From G965276675 sp965276675 (GTDB lineage Bacteria; Acidobacteriota; Terriglobia; Terriglobales; Acidobacteriaceae), in NCBI GenBank assembly GCA_965276675.1, contig OZ255624.1:1612001-1676000 (forward strand): DNA of 64,000 nucleotides, written 5' to 3'. The stretch's first letter is position 1. Each line of letters begins with the position of its first letter. Of the stretch, positions 54,767 through 63,890 are shown piece after piece. The notes below the pieces were generated by a model that saw nothing but the letters and a program-made list of their open reading frames with translations, did not search any database and had not been told where the DNA came from. Both the position numbers and the translations under genes were made by a program.

Positions 54767-54835
54767 GTTGCTAAACACTTCAGGACTGTTTCTGGATTTC
54801 TCCCTGGGTTACGGTCAATGCGGAAGTAGTCCACG

Positions 54836-54915
54836 TTGTTGTGAGTACTGAGAGAGAAATGCAGGTCCTTCGGCTACGTGTCCCGCGGACACTCCGCTCA
54901 GGATGGGATACTACA
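54836..54915. repeat. Dispersed repeat copy 3 (partial)
   Basis: GTTGTGAGTACTGAGAGAG then AATGCAGGTCCTTCGGCTACG and CTCCGCTCAGGATGGGA, the same modules as the copy at 53.9 kb but without the GGGGCACCC part. Lies in the 244-bp gap after the VOC gene. Confidence 0.75.
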
Positions 54916-55010
54916 CCAAACGTCAAAGTGTACGGTTAGGACCATTGCGCAAACCTGTCGCCAATGAGAATGGAACCCTAGTTTAGCGATCAGCATTTAA
55001 GGTACCAACG

Positions 55011-55358
55011 ATGCACGCTGCCCTTCTTGTTCTGAATCTCGTCGCATCTCTCGCTTCGGCAGCGTGGGCCGTGGTTGCTGTTCTCCGACCGGCATCTCTC
55101 TCCGGTTCGAGTCACATCGAACGCGGTGAGATCTTCTACGTGCGTATGTATGCCGCGCGCTCCATTCCGTTCGGGCTGGCAGCCGGGATCCTGCCGTTCT
55201 GGCCTGGGGGGAAAGCTGTCGCGTGGATCCTCTTTACTGCTGCGATGATTCAGATCGCGGATGTCATGATTGGGGTGGCGAAGAAGGAGCGGGGAATGAT
55301 CATGGGCGCGTCCGTCGGGGCGATCGTGCATATCCTCTGCGGTTTGTCGATTCTGTAG
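55011..55358 (+). CDS. Small membrane protein of unknown function (DUF4267-like)
   Basis: 115 residues with four hydrophobic segments: LLVLNLVASLASAAWAVVAVL, then SIPFGLAAGILPFW, AWILFTAAMIQIADVMIGV and IMGASVGAIVHILCGLSIL. A charged loop (HIERGEIFYVRMYAARS) follows helix 1. The layout resembles DUF4267 proteins. No partner gene; converges with the DUF4230 gene. Confidence 0.72.
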   Translation: MHAALLVLNLVASLASAAWAVVAVLRPASLSGSSHIERGEIFYVRMYAARSIPFGLAAGILPFWPGGKAVAWILFTAAMIQIADVMIGVAKKERGMIMGASVGAIVHILCGLSIL

Positions 55359-55439
55359 TCTCTGTTGGGTCCGTGTTGGCCAGGTCCTGGAGTGGGTTTT
55401 TGGGGCCGGAGAGGGATCGGGCTGATTGACCATGAGCAG

Positions 55440-56078
55440 CTAGCGGAAGCTGACCTGCTGAAAGCCTAGGCTCTGGAGCAGGGTGGTGACTGTGGCGCGG
55501 GCGTTTTTCTGCGCTGTATCCAGAACGCCGTTCGTGAGCGCCGCCTGTTGCAGTTCATCGACTGCCTGCTGACGGACTTGGGATTCGAGATTTGGGTCGG
55601 CTGTCACCAGCATCCCAGTTTCGCGTGAGTAGACGTGGGTTTTGGAGTTGTCGAGCGTGGCGATGAAGATCTGAGCGGGTGGCAGGTGAATGGTCGCTTG
55701 CCGCTCGTTCACCTGAATGTCGGATGCCGTGATCTTCCCCAGATCGACACCCGCGAGCACCTGACCATGCACGACGAGCAGGAGTTTGTCTCCGGTAAGA
55801 AAGCTGGGCAGGTATTCGCTCTCGCGGTCGCCTTCGACGATCTTGTCCATGGTGTAGTTGACGGTCTCAAGCCGCTGCAGGCGCTGGATGCTGGCGACCA
55901 CTGTTGGCATGGAGGTATCGATGGAGAGTTTGCGGCCGGTGATAGCGGCGGCGAGATGGTTCCAGACGCCGTTGGTCGCCTTGCGAGAGAAGACCGTGAG
56001 CGCACCTGCGCCGAGAAGGATGCCGATGAGGAGCAGGATGCCCGGGCGGCTTCGGCGTTCGGAAGCGTAGGAGGCCAT
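55440..56078 (-). CDS. DUF4230 domain protein
   Basis: 212 residues. One N-terminal membrane anchor (GILLLIGILLGAGALTVFSR) then a DUF4230 body: PTVVASIQRLQRLETVNYTMDKIVEGDRES, LLLVVHGQVLAGVDLGKITASDIQVNERQATIHLPPAQIF and the C-terminal QAVDELQQAALTNGVLDTAQKNARATVTTLLQSLGF. DUF4230 proteins are membrane-anchored and of unknown role. ATG at 56078. Confidence 0.88.
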   Translation of the reverse strand: MASYASERRSRPGILLLIGILLGAGALTVFSRKATNGVWNHLAAAITGRKLSIDTSMPTVVASIQRLQRLETVNYTMDKIVEGDRESEYLPSFLTGDKLLLVVHGQVLAGVDLGKITASDIQVNERQATIHLPPAQIFIATLDNSKTHVYSRETGMLVTADPNLESQVRQQAVDELQQAALTNGVLDTAQKNARATVTTLLQSLGFQQVSFR

Positions 56079-56147
56079 GTGGATATCATACGGCGGCAGC
56101 GCCCAGATTCAGGATGTATGGGAGAGCGGATGCGCCTGGCGGCGCAT

Positions 56148-56240
56148 GAACCACCCCTTCGACTACGCTCAGGGCAGGCTATGCGCTTCGGTGTTGCGGT
56201 TGGGAAGTGAGGCTGAGGCGCAAAGGATGGGGCGCCCGTT
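56148..56240. repeat. Dispersed repeat copy 4 (partial)
   Basis: CCCTTCGACTACGCTCAGGGC then GGATGGGGCGCCCG (56225-56238), ending just before the pyrG stop. Same modules as other copies. Confidence 0.7.
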
Positions 56241-56258
56241 GAGTTCGCGCGACAGCGC

Positions 56259-57905
56259 TTAGTCGACAGTGGCTTCGATTTGGGTGGCGTCTTTGGTGAA
56301 GGCGTGCGCGACGCGGTTTTTGTAGCTGGCGGCGATGAAGTCGCGGAAGAGCGGGTGGGGCTCTAGGGGTTTGGACTTGAACTCGGGATGGAACTGGCAG
56401 CCCAGGAAGAAGGGGTGGCTGGGGATCTCGACGATCTCGACGTAGGTGCTGTCCGGGGTGGTGCCGGTGATGCGCAGGCCGGCGCCGGTGAGCAGGGCTT
56501 CGTACTCGCGGTTGAATTCGTAACGGTGACGGTGGCGTTCGCTGATCTCGTGGCGGCCATAAGCCTGAGCGGCGTGTGAGCCGTCCTCAAGCACACACTC
56601 CCACGCTCCTAGTCTCATGGTCCCGCCCATCTCTTCGACGCCGGTGAGCTCGCGGAGCTTGTAGATGATGCGGTGTGGCGTGGCGGGGTCGAACTCGCTA
56701 GAGTTGGCTGTGTGCAGGCCGCAGACGTTGCGCGCGTACTCGATGCAGGCGGTCTGCATGCCGAGGCAGATGCCGAAGTACGGCGTGCCGGTCTCGCGGG
56801 CGTAGCGGATGGCGTTGAGCATGCCTTCGATGCCGCGCTTGCCGAAGCCGCCGGGGACCAGGATACCGTCGAAGCCGGCCAGCTGGTTTTCGTAGTCCGG
56901 GACTTCGAGGCCTTCGGCTTCAATCCAGGTGACGCGCAGCTTGAGGTTGTGCGCGAGTGCGCCGTGGACCAGGGCCTCTTTCAGCGATTTGTAACTGTCT
57001 TCGTACTCGACATACTTGCCGACGATGCCGATTGAGACCTCATCCTGCGGGTGATAGGCGGTCTCGACGAGGCGCTCCCAGCGGGAGAGATCCGGCGTCT
57101 TCGCTTCGATGTGGAGGTACTTGAGCGCGAGGGCGTCGACCTTTTCCTGGGCGAAGTTGAGTGGAACTTCGTAGATGGAATCGACATCTTTGGCCGCGAT
57201 GACAGCCCCCTCTTCCAGATTGCAGAAGAGCGCGATCTTGCTCTTGATCTCGCGGGAGAGAAAGCGGTCGGTGCGGCAGAGCAGGATGTCGGGCTGGATG
57301 CCGATGGAGAGCATCTCCTTGACGGAGTGCTGGGTGGGCTTGGTTTTGAGCTCCTGCGCGGCGGCGATCCAGGGGACGAGGGTGACGTGGACGAAGACGG
57401 TGTTCTCGCGCCCGAGCTCCTGGCGCATCTGGCGGATGGCTTCGAGGAAGGGAAGGGACTCGATGTCGCCGACGGTGCCGCCGATCTCGACGATGGCAAC
57501 GTCGCAGTCGGCCGCGACCTTGCGCATGGCGCTTTTGATCTCGTTGGTGACGTGGGGGATGACCTGGACGGTCTTGCCGAGGTAGTCGCCGCGACGCTCC
57601 TTGGTGATGATCTGCTCGTAGATGCGGCCGGTGGTGAGGTTGTTATCGCGGGTGAGGCGCGCGTGGGTGAAGCGTTCGTAGTGGCCGAGGTCGAGGTCGG
57701 TCTCCGCGCCGTCATCGGTGACGAAGACCTCGCCGTGCTGGAAGGGCGACATGGTCCCGGGGTCGACGTTGAGGTAGGGGTCGAACTTCATCAGGTTGAC
57801 CTTGATGCCGCGGCTCTCGAGCAGGCAGCCGAGGGAGGCGGCCGCGAGTCCTTTACCGAGGCTGGACACAACACCGCCCGTCACAAAGATGTACTTTGCT
57901 GACAT
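56259..57905 (-). CDS. pyrG: CTP synthase
   Basis: 548 residues from ATG 57905 (an upstream in-frame extension to 58025 is not conserved). Synthetase domain: KYIFVTGGVVSSLGKGLAAASLG, MKFDPYLNVDPGTMSPFQHGEVFVTDDGAETDLDLGHYERF. Glutaminase domain: PGGFGKRGIEGML, the catalytic Cys in YFGICLGMQ and the late His/Glu in CQFHPEFKSKP. PyrG makes CTP from UTP using glutamine and ATP. Often found next to kdsA; here kdsA is 7 kb away on the same strand. Confidence 0.98.
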   Translation of the reverse strand: MSAKYIFVTGGVVSSLGKGLAAASLGCLLESRGIKVNLMKFDPYLNVDPGTMSPFQHGEVFVTDDGAETDLDLGHYERFTHARLTRDNNLTTGRIYEQIITKERRGDYLGKTVQVIPHVTNEIKSAMRKVAADCDVAIVEIGGTVGDIESLPFLEAIRQMRQELGRENTVFVHVTLVPWIAAAQELKTKPTQHSVKEMLSIGIQPDILLCRTDRFLSREIKSKIALFCNLEEGAVIAAKDVDSIYEVPLNFAQEKVDALALKYLHIEAKTPDLSRWERLVETAYHPQDEVSIGIVGKYVEYEDSYKSLKEALVHGALAHNLKLRVTWIEAEGLEVPDYENQLAGFDGILVPGGFGKRGIEGMLNAIRYARETGTPYFGICLGMQTACIEYARNVCGLHTANSSEFDPATPHRIIYKLRELTGVEEMGGTMRLGAWECVLEDGSHAAQAYGRHEISERHRHRYEFNREYEALLTGAGLRITGTTPDSTYVEIVEIPSHPFFLGCQFHPEFKSKPLEPHPLFRDFIAASYKNRVAHAFTKDATQIEATVD

Positions 57906-58261
57906 TGCTTCACCATTTTGTTGGGTCAGGATGGCGTACCGGGTGGGCACGACCAAGTATCGCAGAGAGCTAGGGAATAGGGAAGGAGAGAGCAGGGGGT
58001 CAGGGGTCAGGTTTGCAATACACACTTTGGGGAATTGCGGCTTGGGCGAGGCTTAAATTCAACCAAGATTCACGCGGAAGAGCGTAGGAAGCCGTATAAA
58101 CAGCGGGTTTGTGAAAGCTCATTGAATATGAGCGGCGTGAGTGGCGACCTTAAGACTTTCTTAAGAAACGGCTGTTGTAGTCGAGTTTACGCGCGTTGAT
58201 TTCCTCCGATCAGCCATCCAGCGTTTCAGTTCAAACCCCAACCTTTTTTGAGGTGATCTCT
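57906..58261. other. Regulatory spacer between pyrG and the TonB receptor
   Basis: 356 bp between divergent genes. Contains a GGGGTCA direct repeat (about 57995-58010) and a pair of CTTAAG hexamers at 58149-58154 and 58160-58165, 11 bp apart. Probably both promoters lie here. Confidence 0.55.
58149..58165. promoter_or_regulatory. Paired CTTAAG sites upstream of the TonB receptor
   Basis: CTTAAG at 58149-58154 and again at 58160-58165, centres 11 bp apart, one helical turn, about 100 bp before the receptor start. Could be a regulator site; unproven. Confidence 0.3.
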
Positions 58262-61204
58262 GTGCTGTCCAGCTTCATGTCGCCGCAGTTTCGTGCCGGC
58301 TTACGATCCAAACTTTTTACGTTCGTCGTTCTTCTGGCTGGGGTGTTCCTCTTGACCGCTCCGCGCCCACTTTCGGCGCAGGATCGGGGTTCGATCGCCG
58401 GGACGGTGACGGATACCAACAAATCCGTGCTGCAAGGGGCCCGCGTCGAGATCATGCCGGAGACCCAGACGGCTACGACGGGCCAGCAGGGAAGCTTCAT
58501 CATCTCGGGCGTGAAGCCGGGGCACTATACCCTGACGGTCTCCTACATCGGCTTTCAGCCGTTTAGCACGGGCGTGGATGTGGCGGCGGGGGCGATTGCA
58601 AACCTAACCGCGGCGCTTGCAATTGGAAATGCCAGCGAGAATGTAACGGTCCGTCCGGAGCGCGAGGTGGGCGAGGTGGAGGCGCTGAATCGCGAGCGGG
58701 TCTCGGACCATATCGTGCAGGTGCTGCCGTCGGAGGTGATTAACAGCCTACCAAATACCAATATTGCAGATGCGGTGGGACGACTGCCGAGTGTCTCGCT
58801 GGAGCGGGACGAGGGCGAGGGCAAGTACATCCAGATCCGCGGCACGGAGCCGCGGCTGAGCAATGTGACGATCGATGGAATCGTGGTGCCATCGCCGGAG
58901 AATGTGCGCAACGTAAAGCTGGATGCTATCCCGGCCAACCTGGTGGATTCGGTCGAGTTGAGCAAGACGCTGTCGGCGAACCAGGACGGCGATGCGATTG
59001 GCGGCTCGGTGAACCTGGTGACCCGGGAGGCGACGGACCAGCCGTACTTCGCGGTGCAGGGATTGCTGGGGCACACGCCGATCGCGGGTGGCCGCGCTTC
59101 GAATCAGGAATTCGGGACCTATGGCCGCAGGTTCTTCAATAACAAGCTCGGATTTCTGATCAGTGGCAGTTACGATTACAACGCTCGCGGGATTAACGAC
59201 CTGGAGCCGGTGGCGGCGGTGAACCCGATCACGGATGGGGGTGGCACCCCGGTAAGTCCGGCGCAGTACGTGAATGCGCCGAATGCGACCGATCTGCGCG
59301 ACTACCACTACGACCGCTCGCGCTACGGCTTTGGCGGCACGCTCGACTATAAGCTGAACGACCTTTCCCAGGTGTACCTGCGCGGATTGTTCTCGCACTT
59401 CAACGACAACGGCGAGAATTGGAACCGCACGTTGGGCACGGGCGCAACTGCAACCGATAGTAAGGGCAATCCCATTGGCGGGTTTACATCGCCGACGGTC
59501 ACGACGCCCAACGGCAGCACCAGCCTGACGGACAACTTCCGCCAGCCGGGGCAGCAGGTCTGGAGCCTGCAGGCGGGGGCGCACCAGGAGTTCGGCAACA
59601 ATGTGTGGAACTACCGTGCGGCACTGTCGCAAGCGCGCTATACGGGCGGCTTCTCAGATGCAGCTTTTGGCGGCCCGTCAGCGGTGCAGTTCGGGGTGAC
59701 GCAGGCCAACCCGCATACGCCGCAGTTCCCGGTGTTGAATGGCGTGAACATCAACGATCCGGCTCTTTACACGCTCTCTGGGTTTCGCTTCCAGAACAAT
59801 CACATCTTTGAGCGGGACATTGTGGGCGAGCTGTCGTATGCGCGACGGTATACCCGCGGGTCGAAGTTTGGCGCATTTGAAGCGGGCTTCAAGGTGCGGG
59901 ATGTGATCAAGGGCGAGCTGTATCACAATGTGACCGCCACCCTGAACGACGGCGCTACGGCGCAGCCGATGAGCAACTTCCTGAGCCCATACCGCGACAC
60001 GGGCTACTACTTCGGGAGGTATGCGTATGGTCCGGTGCCGCAATATAACAAGGTGCTGGCGTACTACAACACGCACCCAGGGGAGTTCACGACCAGCCAG
60101 GATGTCTTTGGCGACCTGCAGAACGACTGGCACGTACAGGAACGCGTGTATGCCGGGTATGGCATGAACACGATCACCATCCAGCGCTGGAAGCTGCAGA
60201 CGGGGCTCCGTTTTGAGACGACGCAGGACAACGTGATCGGCAACTCGCTGGTGACCTCAACGCCTACGGACGCCGTCCCCAAACCGGATCCGACTGTGAA
60301 TCACACGACGGTCAACAACACGTATACCTACGTGCTGCCGAGTATTCAGGTGCAGTACAACCTCAACAACAACGCGGATATCCGGTTTGCGTACGGCATC
60401 GGGATTGCGCGGCCGAACTATGGAGACCTGGCGCCGTATCAGCAGTACGATCCCTCGCAGAGCAAGTTCGTGACGGCCGGCAATCCGAACCTGAAGCCGA
60501 CCTGGGCGAACAACTTCGACCTGCTGGGGGAGAAGTATCTGAAGCAGATTGGCGTGGTCCAGCTGGGCGCTTTCTACAAGCAGTTCTATAACCCGATCTA
60601 TGCCGGACTCCAATCGGTCGTGCCGCCAGGCCGCCCGCTTGCCGGGCTGCAGCAGATTGCGCCGGCGAATGGGCCCTCGGCTCACCTCTTCGGGATCGAG
60701 GCTGCGTATCAGCAGCAGCTCACGTTCCTGCCGGGCGCGCTCAATGGCACCGGCGTGAGCATCAACTACAGTTATACGACCTCGCAGGCGGATGTTCCGG
60801 GCCGGTCCGACAAGCCGGCGCTGATACGCGATGCGCCGCAGAACTGGAACGTGGATGCGACCTACGACAAGTACCGGATCTCTGCGCGCATGGGCCTGAC
60901 GCACAACGACGCATATATCTCGCAGTACAACTACAAGGATGGGGCTACGGGCGGAATCAAGAGCCCCGCCGGGGATGTCTATATCTATCCGCATACACAG
61001 GTGGACGCGGAGGCCAGCTACCTGGTACCACGGGCGCGGGGGCTGAGCGTGGTGGCGCAGTTCCTGAACCTGAACAACGACGTCTTCGGGTTCTTCCAGG
61101 GGAGCGAGAAGTACCCGATCCAGCGGGAGTACTACAGCCCTACGTATACCTTTGGGCTGCGGTGGACGCTGACGCCGGAGACGGGGGCTATCTTCCGGCA
61201 GTAG
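58262..61204 (+). CDS. TonB-dependent receptor with carboxypeptidase-regulatory N-domain
   Basis: 980 residues from GTG 58262, preceded by GAGGTGA five bases away; a TTG at 58196 would add 22 residues. Signal peptide FTFVVLLAGVFLLTAPRPLSAQ. Then a CarboxypepD_reg-like domain (GSIAGTVTDTNKSVLQGARVEI), the plug domain (NTNIADAVGRLPSVSLERDEGEGKYIQIRG, NVTIDGIVVPSPENVRNVKLDAI), and a beta-barrel of about 700 residues. The plug text fits TonB receptors of the TonB-Xanth-Caul type, which often import oligosaccharides. Substrate unknown. The C-terminus ends IFRQ rather than the usual aromatic residue. Confidence 0.92.
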   Translation: MLSSFMSPQFRAGLRSKLFTFVVLLAGVFLLTAPRPLSAQDRGSIAGTVTDTNKSVLQGARVEIMPETQTATTGQQGSFIISGVKPGHYTLTVSYIGFQPFSTGVDVAAGAIANLTAALAIGNASENVTVRPEREVGEVEALNRERVSDHIVQVLPSEVINSLPNTNIADAVGRLPSVSLERDEGEGKYIQIRGTEPRLSNVTIDGIVVPSPENVRNVKLDAIPANLVDSVELSKTLSANQDGDAIGGSVNLVTREATDQPYFAVQGLLGHTPIAGGRASNQEFGTYGRRFFNNKLGFLISGSYDYNARGINDLEPVAAVNPITDGGGTPVSPAQYVNAPNATDLRDYHYDRSRYGFGGTLDYKLNDLSQVYLRGLFSHFNDNGENWNRTLGTGATATDSKGNPIGGFTSPTVTTPNGSTSLTDNFRQPGQQVWSLQAGAHQEFGNNVWNYRAALSQARYTGGFSDAAFGGPSAVQFGVTQANPHTPQFPVLNGVNINDPALYTLSGFRFQNNHIFERDIVGELSYARRYTRGSKFGAFEAGFKVRDVIKGELYHNVTATLNDGATAQPMSNFLSPYRDTGYYFGRYAYGPVPQYNKVLAYYNTHPGEFTTSQDVFGDLQNDWHVQERVYAGYGMNTITIQRWKLQTGLRFETTQDNVIGNSLVTSTPTDAVPKPDPTVNHTTVNNTYTYVLPSIQVQYNLNNNADIRFAYGIGIARPNYGDLAPYQQYDPSQSKFVTAGNPNLKPTWANNFDLLGEKYLKQIGVVQLGAFYKQFYNPIYAGLQSVVPPGRPLAGLQQIAPANGPSAHLFGIEAAYQQQLTFLPGALNGTGVSINYSYTTSQADVPGRSDKPALIRDAPQNWNVDATYDKYRISARMGLTHNDAYISQYNYKDGATGGIKSPAGDVYIYPHTQVDAEASYLVPRARGLSVVAQFLNLNNDVFGFFQGSEKYPIQREYYSPTYTFGLRWTLTPETGAIFRQ

Positions 61205-61239
61205 GGCGGGAACGTACTGGGCTGAGTTGTGGGGAACAG

Positions 61240-61401
61240 CAGATCCCTCCGCTGCGTTCTCGCTAGCGCGAGAACTCCGGTCGGGATGACGGGAGAGGTG
61301 GAGTAGGGAAATGCAGGTCCCTTCGGTGCCTGTCCCACGCTTTGCGCTGAAGTGTGTTTAGGGTGCGATACGTATTCAGGCGCAAAGGAGGGGGCACCCG
61401 C
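61240..61401. repeat. Dispersed repeat copy 5
   Basis: AGATCCCTCCGCTGCGTTCTCG, GCGAGAACTCCGGTCGGGATGAC, AATGCAGGTCCCTTCGG and GGAGGGGGCACCCG (61387-61400). Lies between the receptor and the next gene. Confidence 0.8.
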
Positions 61402-61429
61402 TTTCTGGGTCGCATCGTCTAATGAGACG

Positions 61430-62425
61430 ATGCGACTTTTTTCTTGGGTATTCGGGGCGGTGCTAGTGGTGGCGAGCTGCCTGGGCGCTTTGGCACAGGG
61501 TACGCCGCCAACGAATCCTGCCGTGATTGCTTCGATCCACCGGCTGCTGCTGACGGATGGCTCCTATCAGCTCATCAGCAAGTATGAGGTGAGCGGCAAC
61601 CGGGTGCGGTACATCAGCGCGGAGCGGGGCGGCGAGTGGGAGGAGGTTCCGGCCAAGCTAGTGGACTGGGTGGCTACCGAGAGGTATGCGAGCGAGCATA
61701 CGCCGGGAGCACGTGCGAGTTCGCAGGCAGAGAGCGACGCGGCGGCGGTCGACAAGGAAGAGGCGGACGAGCGCAAGAACGGGAACGGCCGCACGCCGGA
61801 GGTTACGCCGGGGCTGCGGCTGCCCGAGCAGGATGGAGTGTGGGCGCTGGATTACTTCCGCAATCAGCCGGAGCTGGTGACGCTGGTGCAGAACAGCGGC
61901 GACATCAACCAGCGCACCGGTCACAATGTGTTGCGGGCGGCGATCAATCCGCTGGCGGGGACGAAGCAGCAAGTGCAGCTGGATGGCGAGCGGGCGAAGG
62001 TGCGGCTGCACGAGGCCGATCCGGCGCTCTATATCAGCCTGAGCGGGGATGAGGAGCCAGGGCCGGACGCGATGCCAGTGGAGACGCATGGGGCGAAGGG
62101 TCCGAAGGCGGAAAGCTCGCCGGCGAGCAAGTACGCCATTGTGCGGGTGGTCTCGAAGCGGAACTACCGGGTGGTGACGGGCGTGAGTATCAGTGCGCTG
62201 GGAAGAATGTCGCAGTCGCAGGATACCGTGGAGACGAATGCGACCATCCTGCCGGGTGGACACTGGATGAAGGTGACGCCGAAGGGGCCGCTGACGCTGG
62301 GCGAGTATGCGTTGATGGAGGTGCTGGCGCCGGGGCAGGTGAACCTTTCGGTGTGGGATTTCGCCATTGATCCGGTGGCGGCGGAGAATGCGAATGCGAT
62401 TCTGCCTCTGCAGCGCGGGCGGTAG
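61430..62425 (+). CDS. Secreted protein of unknown function
   Basis: 331 residues from ATG 61430. Signal peptide WVFGAVLVVASCLGALAQ. N-terminal part has SIHRLLLTDGSYQLISKYEVSGNRVRYISAERGGEWEEVPAKLVDW, followed by a charged linker and a C-terminal beta-rich region (ALYISLSGDEE, YAIVRVVSKRNYRVVTGVSIS, SVWDFAIDPVAAENANAILPL). No family recognised. Same orientation as the TonB receptor, 225 bp downstream, but a repeat lies between them. Confidence 0.75.
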   Translation: MRLFSWVFGAVLVVASCLGALAQGTPPTNPAVIASIHRLLLTDGSYQLISKYEVSGNRVRYISAERGGEWEEVPAKLVDWVATERYASEHTPGARASSQAESDAAAVDKEEADERKNGNGRTPEVTPGLRLPEQDGVWALDYFRNQPELVTLVQNSGDINQRTGHNVLRAAINPLAGTKQQVQLDGERAKVRLHEADPALYISLSGDEEPGPDAMPVETHGAKGPKAESSPASKYAIVRVVSKRNYRVVTGVSISALGRMSQSQDTVETNATILPGGHWMKVTPKGPLTLGEYALMEVLAPGQVNLSVWDFAIDPVAAENANAILPLQRGR

Positions 62426-62439
62426 GGGAGTGGGGAACA

Positions 62440-62695
62440 ATAGATCCTTCGACCTGCGTTCTCGCTCCTACGAGAACTCTGGTCGGGATGACACGGGAAG
62501 GGTGTTGTGGTCTCCCACCTTTCCCTTCGCTCTTAGGTCAGGGTGGATAGGAGAACGGAGCGCTGCGCGCTGACCCACCCTTTGCGCTGAATTTAACTGA
62601 GATGCGAGCGGTGGCCGGGCGCAAAGGATGGGGCACCCGGGTTTGGTGGTGGGTAATGCAGGTCCCTTCGGCTTCGCTCAGGATGACAGCTTGAT
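62440..62695. repeat. Dispersed repeat copy 6
   Basis: Longest copy: AGATCCTTCGACCTGCGTTCTCG, TCTGGTCGGGATGACA, TGTGGTCTCCCACC, GGATGGGGCACCCG (62626-62639), AATGCAGGTCCCTTCGGCTTCG and CTCAGGATGACA (62677-62688). Confidence 0.82.
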
Positions 62696-63856
62696 TTAGG
62701 CAGATGCGGCGATGCCGTCGCGGGTGGTGTTTTTTACTGAGTACATCCGCTCGTCGGCGGTGCTGATGAGCTGCTCCACGGTTTCCGCGTCGTCGGGGAA
62801 GGTGGAGATGCCGAAGCTGGCGCGCACGCTCAGGTTGAGGCCTTCGTCTGCGAGAAACTGATAGTCGCGGAGTGACTCGAGCAGTCGCTGGGAGGCCTCG
62901 ACTGCGGAGGATTTGCCGGTCTGGGGCAGTAACACGATGAACTCGTCGCCGCCGTAGCGGAAGGCCAGGTCGACGATGCGCAGATTGCGCTTGATGACGG
63001 TGGCGACCTCCGCGAGGACGCGGCTGCCGGTCAGGTGTCCGTGCTCGTCATTGATCTGCTTGAAGCGGTCCAGATCGATGAAGACCAGGCTGAGCGGGGT
63101 GCAAAAGCGCCGGCTGCGCTCGATTTCTGTGGCGAGGGTTGCGGTCAGGTGGCGGGCGTTGAAGAGGCCGGTGCAGTCATCGGTGATGGTGAGTTCCTGG
63201 ATGCGCTCCACTGCGCGCGCATTCTCAATGGCGATGGCGGCGTAGTCGCACAGGATATGCAGGAAGGTGATGGTGTAGTCGGTGAGCGCGCTGAGCTGGT
63301 AGTTGAAGAGCTGGATGACGCCCAGGGTGCGCAGCCGGGAGCGGAGGGGGAGGGAGATGGCGGACTCGGTTCGCTCGGGGGCGCACTCACCGGCGCAGAG
63401 CTCCGGGGTAAAGGCGCCTTCGGAGACGATCAGGGGCTCGCCGTGCGCGGCCACCCAGCCCGCCATACCCTCGCCCATGGGAATGCGGATGCTCTCCAGC
63501 GCGCTGTTGGACTGGCCGGCGGCGATCGCGTAGTAGAGGTCGTTGCGCTCGGCGTCGACCATCAGCAGCGACCAGCTCTCCGGCTGGAAGAAGCCCTCCA
63601 TCTGCTGCAGGATGCTGCGCAGGATGGTGTCCAGGTCAAGCGAGGAGGTCAGCGCGCGGGCGACATTATGGAAGACCAGGATGTCGTCGAGGGCCCGAGC
63701 GTCTTTCCGGGGCTCGCCGGATGCATTGGTCACGTCCGGATTTGTCACGCCTGGATCTGGCACGTCTGAGATTGACACTTCTGGGCACCTGCTATGGCGA
63801 CCTGTTTGAGTCTGACTTGTTGATTCTGGCATATCGGGGCGCTCGGAGACGAGCAC
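62696..63856 (-). CDS. GAF-GGDEF diguanylate cyclase
   Basis: 386 residues from GTG 63856 (ATG 63832 is also possible). A short N-terminal linker contains four five-residue repeats (CPEVS-ISDVP-DPGVT-NPDVT). The GAF domain follows (LDTILRSILQQMEGFFQPESWSLLMVDAE, GEGMAGWVAAHGEPLIVSEGAF). The GGDEF domain has RYGGDEFIVLLPQTG, with the inhibitory I-site RIVD exactly five residues before GGDEF, and the expected LVFIDLDRFKQINDEHGH. Makes the second messenger c-di-GMP under control of a small-molecule or redox-sensing GAF. No EAL domain. Single gene. Confidence 0.93.
   Translation of the reverse strand: MLVSERPDMPESTSQTQTGRHSRCPEVSISDVPDPGVTNPDVTNASGEPRKDARALDDILVFHNVARALTSSLDLDTILRSILQQMEGFFQPESWSLLMVDAERNDLYYAIAAGQSNSALESIRIPMGEGMAGWVAAHGEPLIVSEGAFTPELCAGECAPERTESAISLPLRSRLRTLGVIQLFNYQLSALTDYTITFLHILCDYAAIAIENARAVERIQELTITDDCTGLFNARHLTATLATEIERSRRFCTPLSLVFIDLDRFKQINDEHGHLTGSRVLAEVATVIKRNLRIVDLAFRYGGDEFIVLLPQTGKSSAVEASQRLLESLRDYQFLADEGLNLSVRASFGISTFPDDAETVEQLISTADERMYSVKNTTRDGIAASA
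63729..63788 (-). repeat. Four 15-bp coding repeats in the diguanylate cyclase N-terminus
   Basis: Units at 63729-63743, 63744-63758, 63759-63773 and 63774-63788, each approximately GTCACGTCTGGATTT in plus-strand reading. They encode the pentapeptides NPDVT, DPGVT, ISDVP and CPEVS, a minisatellite in the linker before the GAF domain. Confidence 0.7.
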
Positions 63857-63890
63857 TCCCTGAGCGAGTGTGAGGTAGGACTGGATGCGG

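Noticed and set aside
57051..57902. 283-codon plus-strand frame opposite pyrG
   Set aside because: Antisense shadow of pyrG; composition is Asp/Gly/Val/Leu-rich as expected from such overlap.
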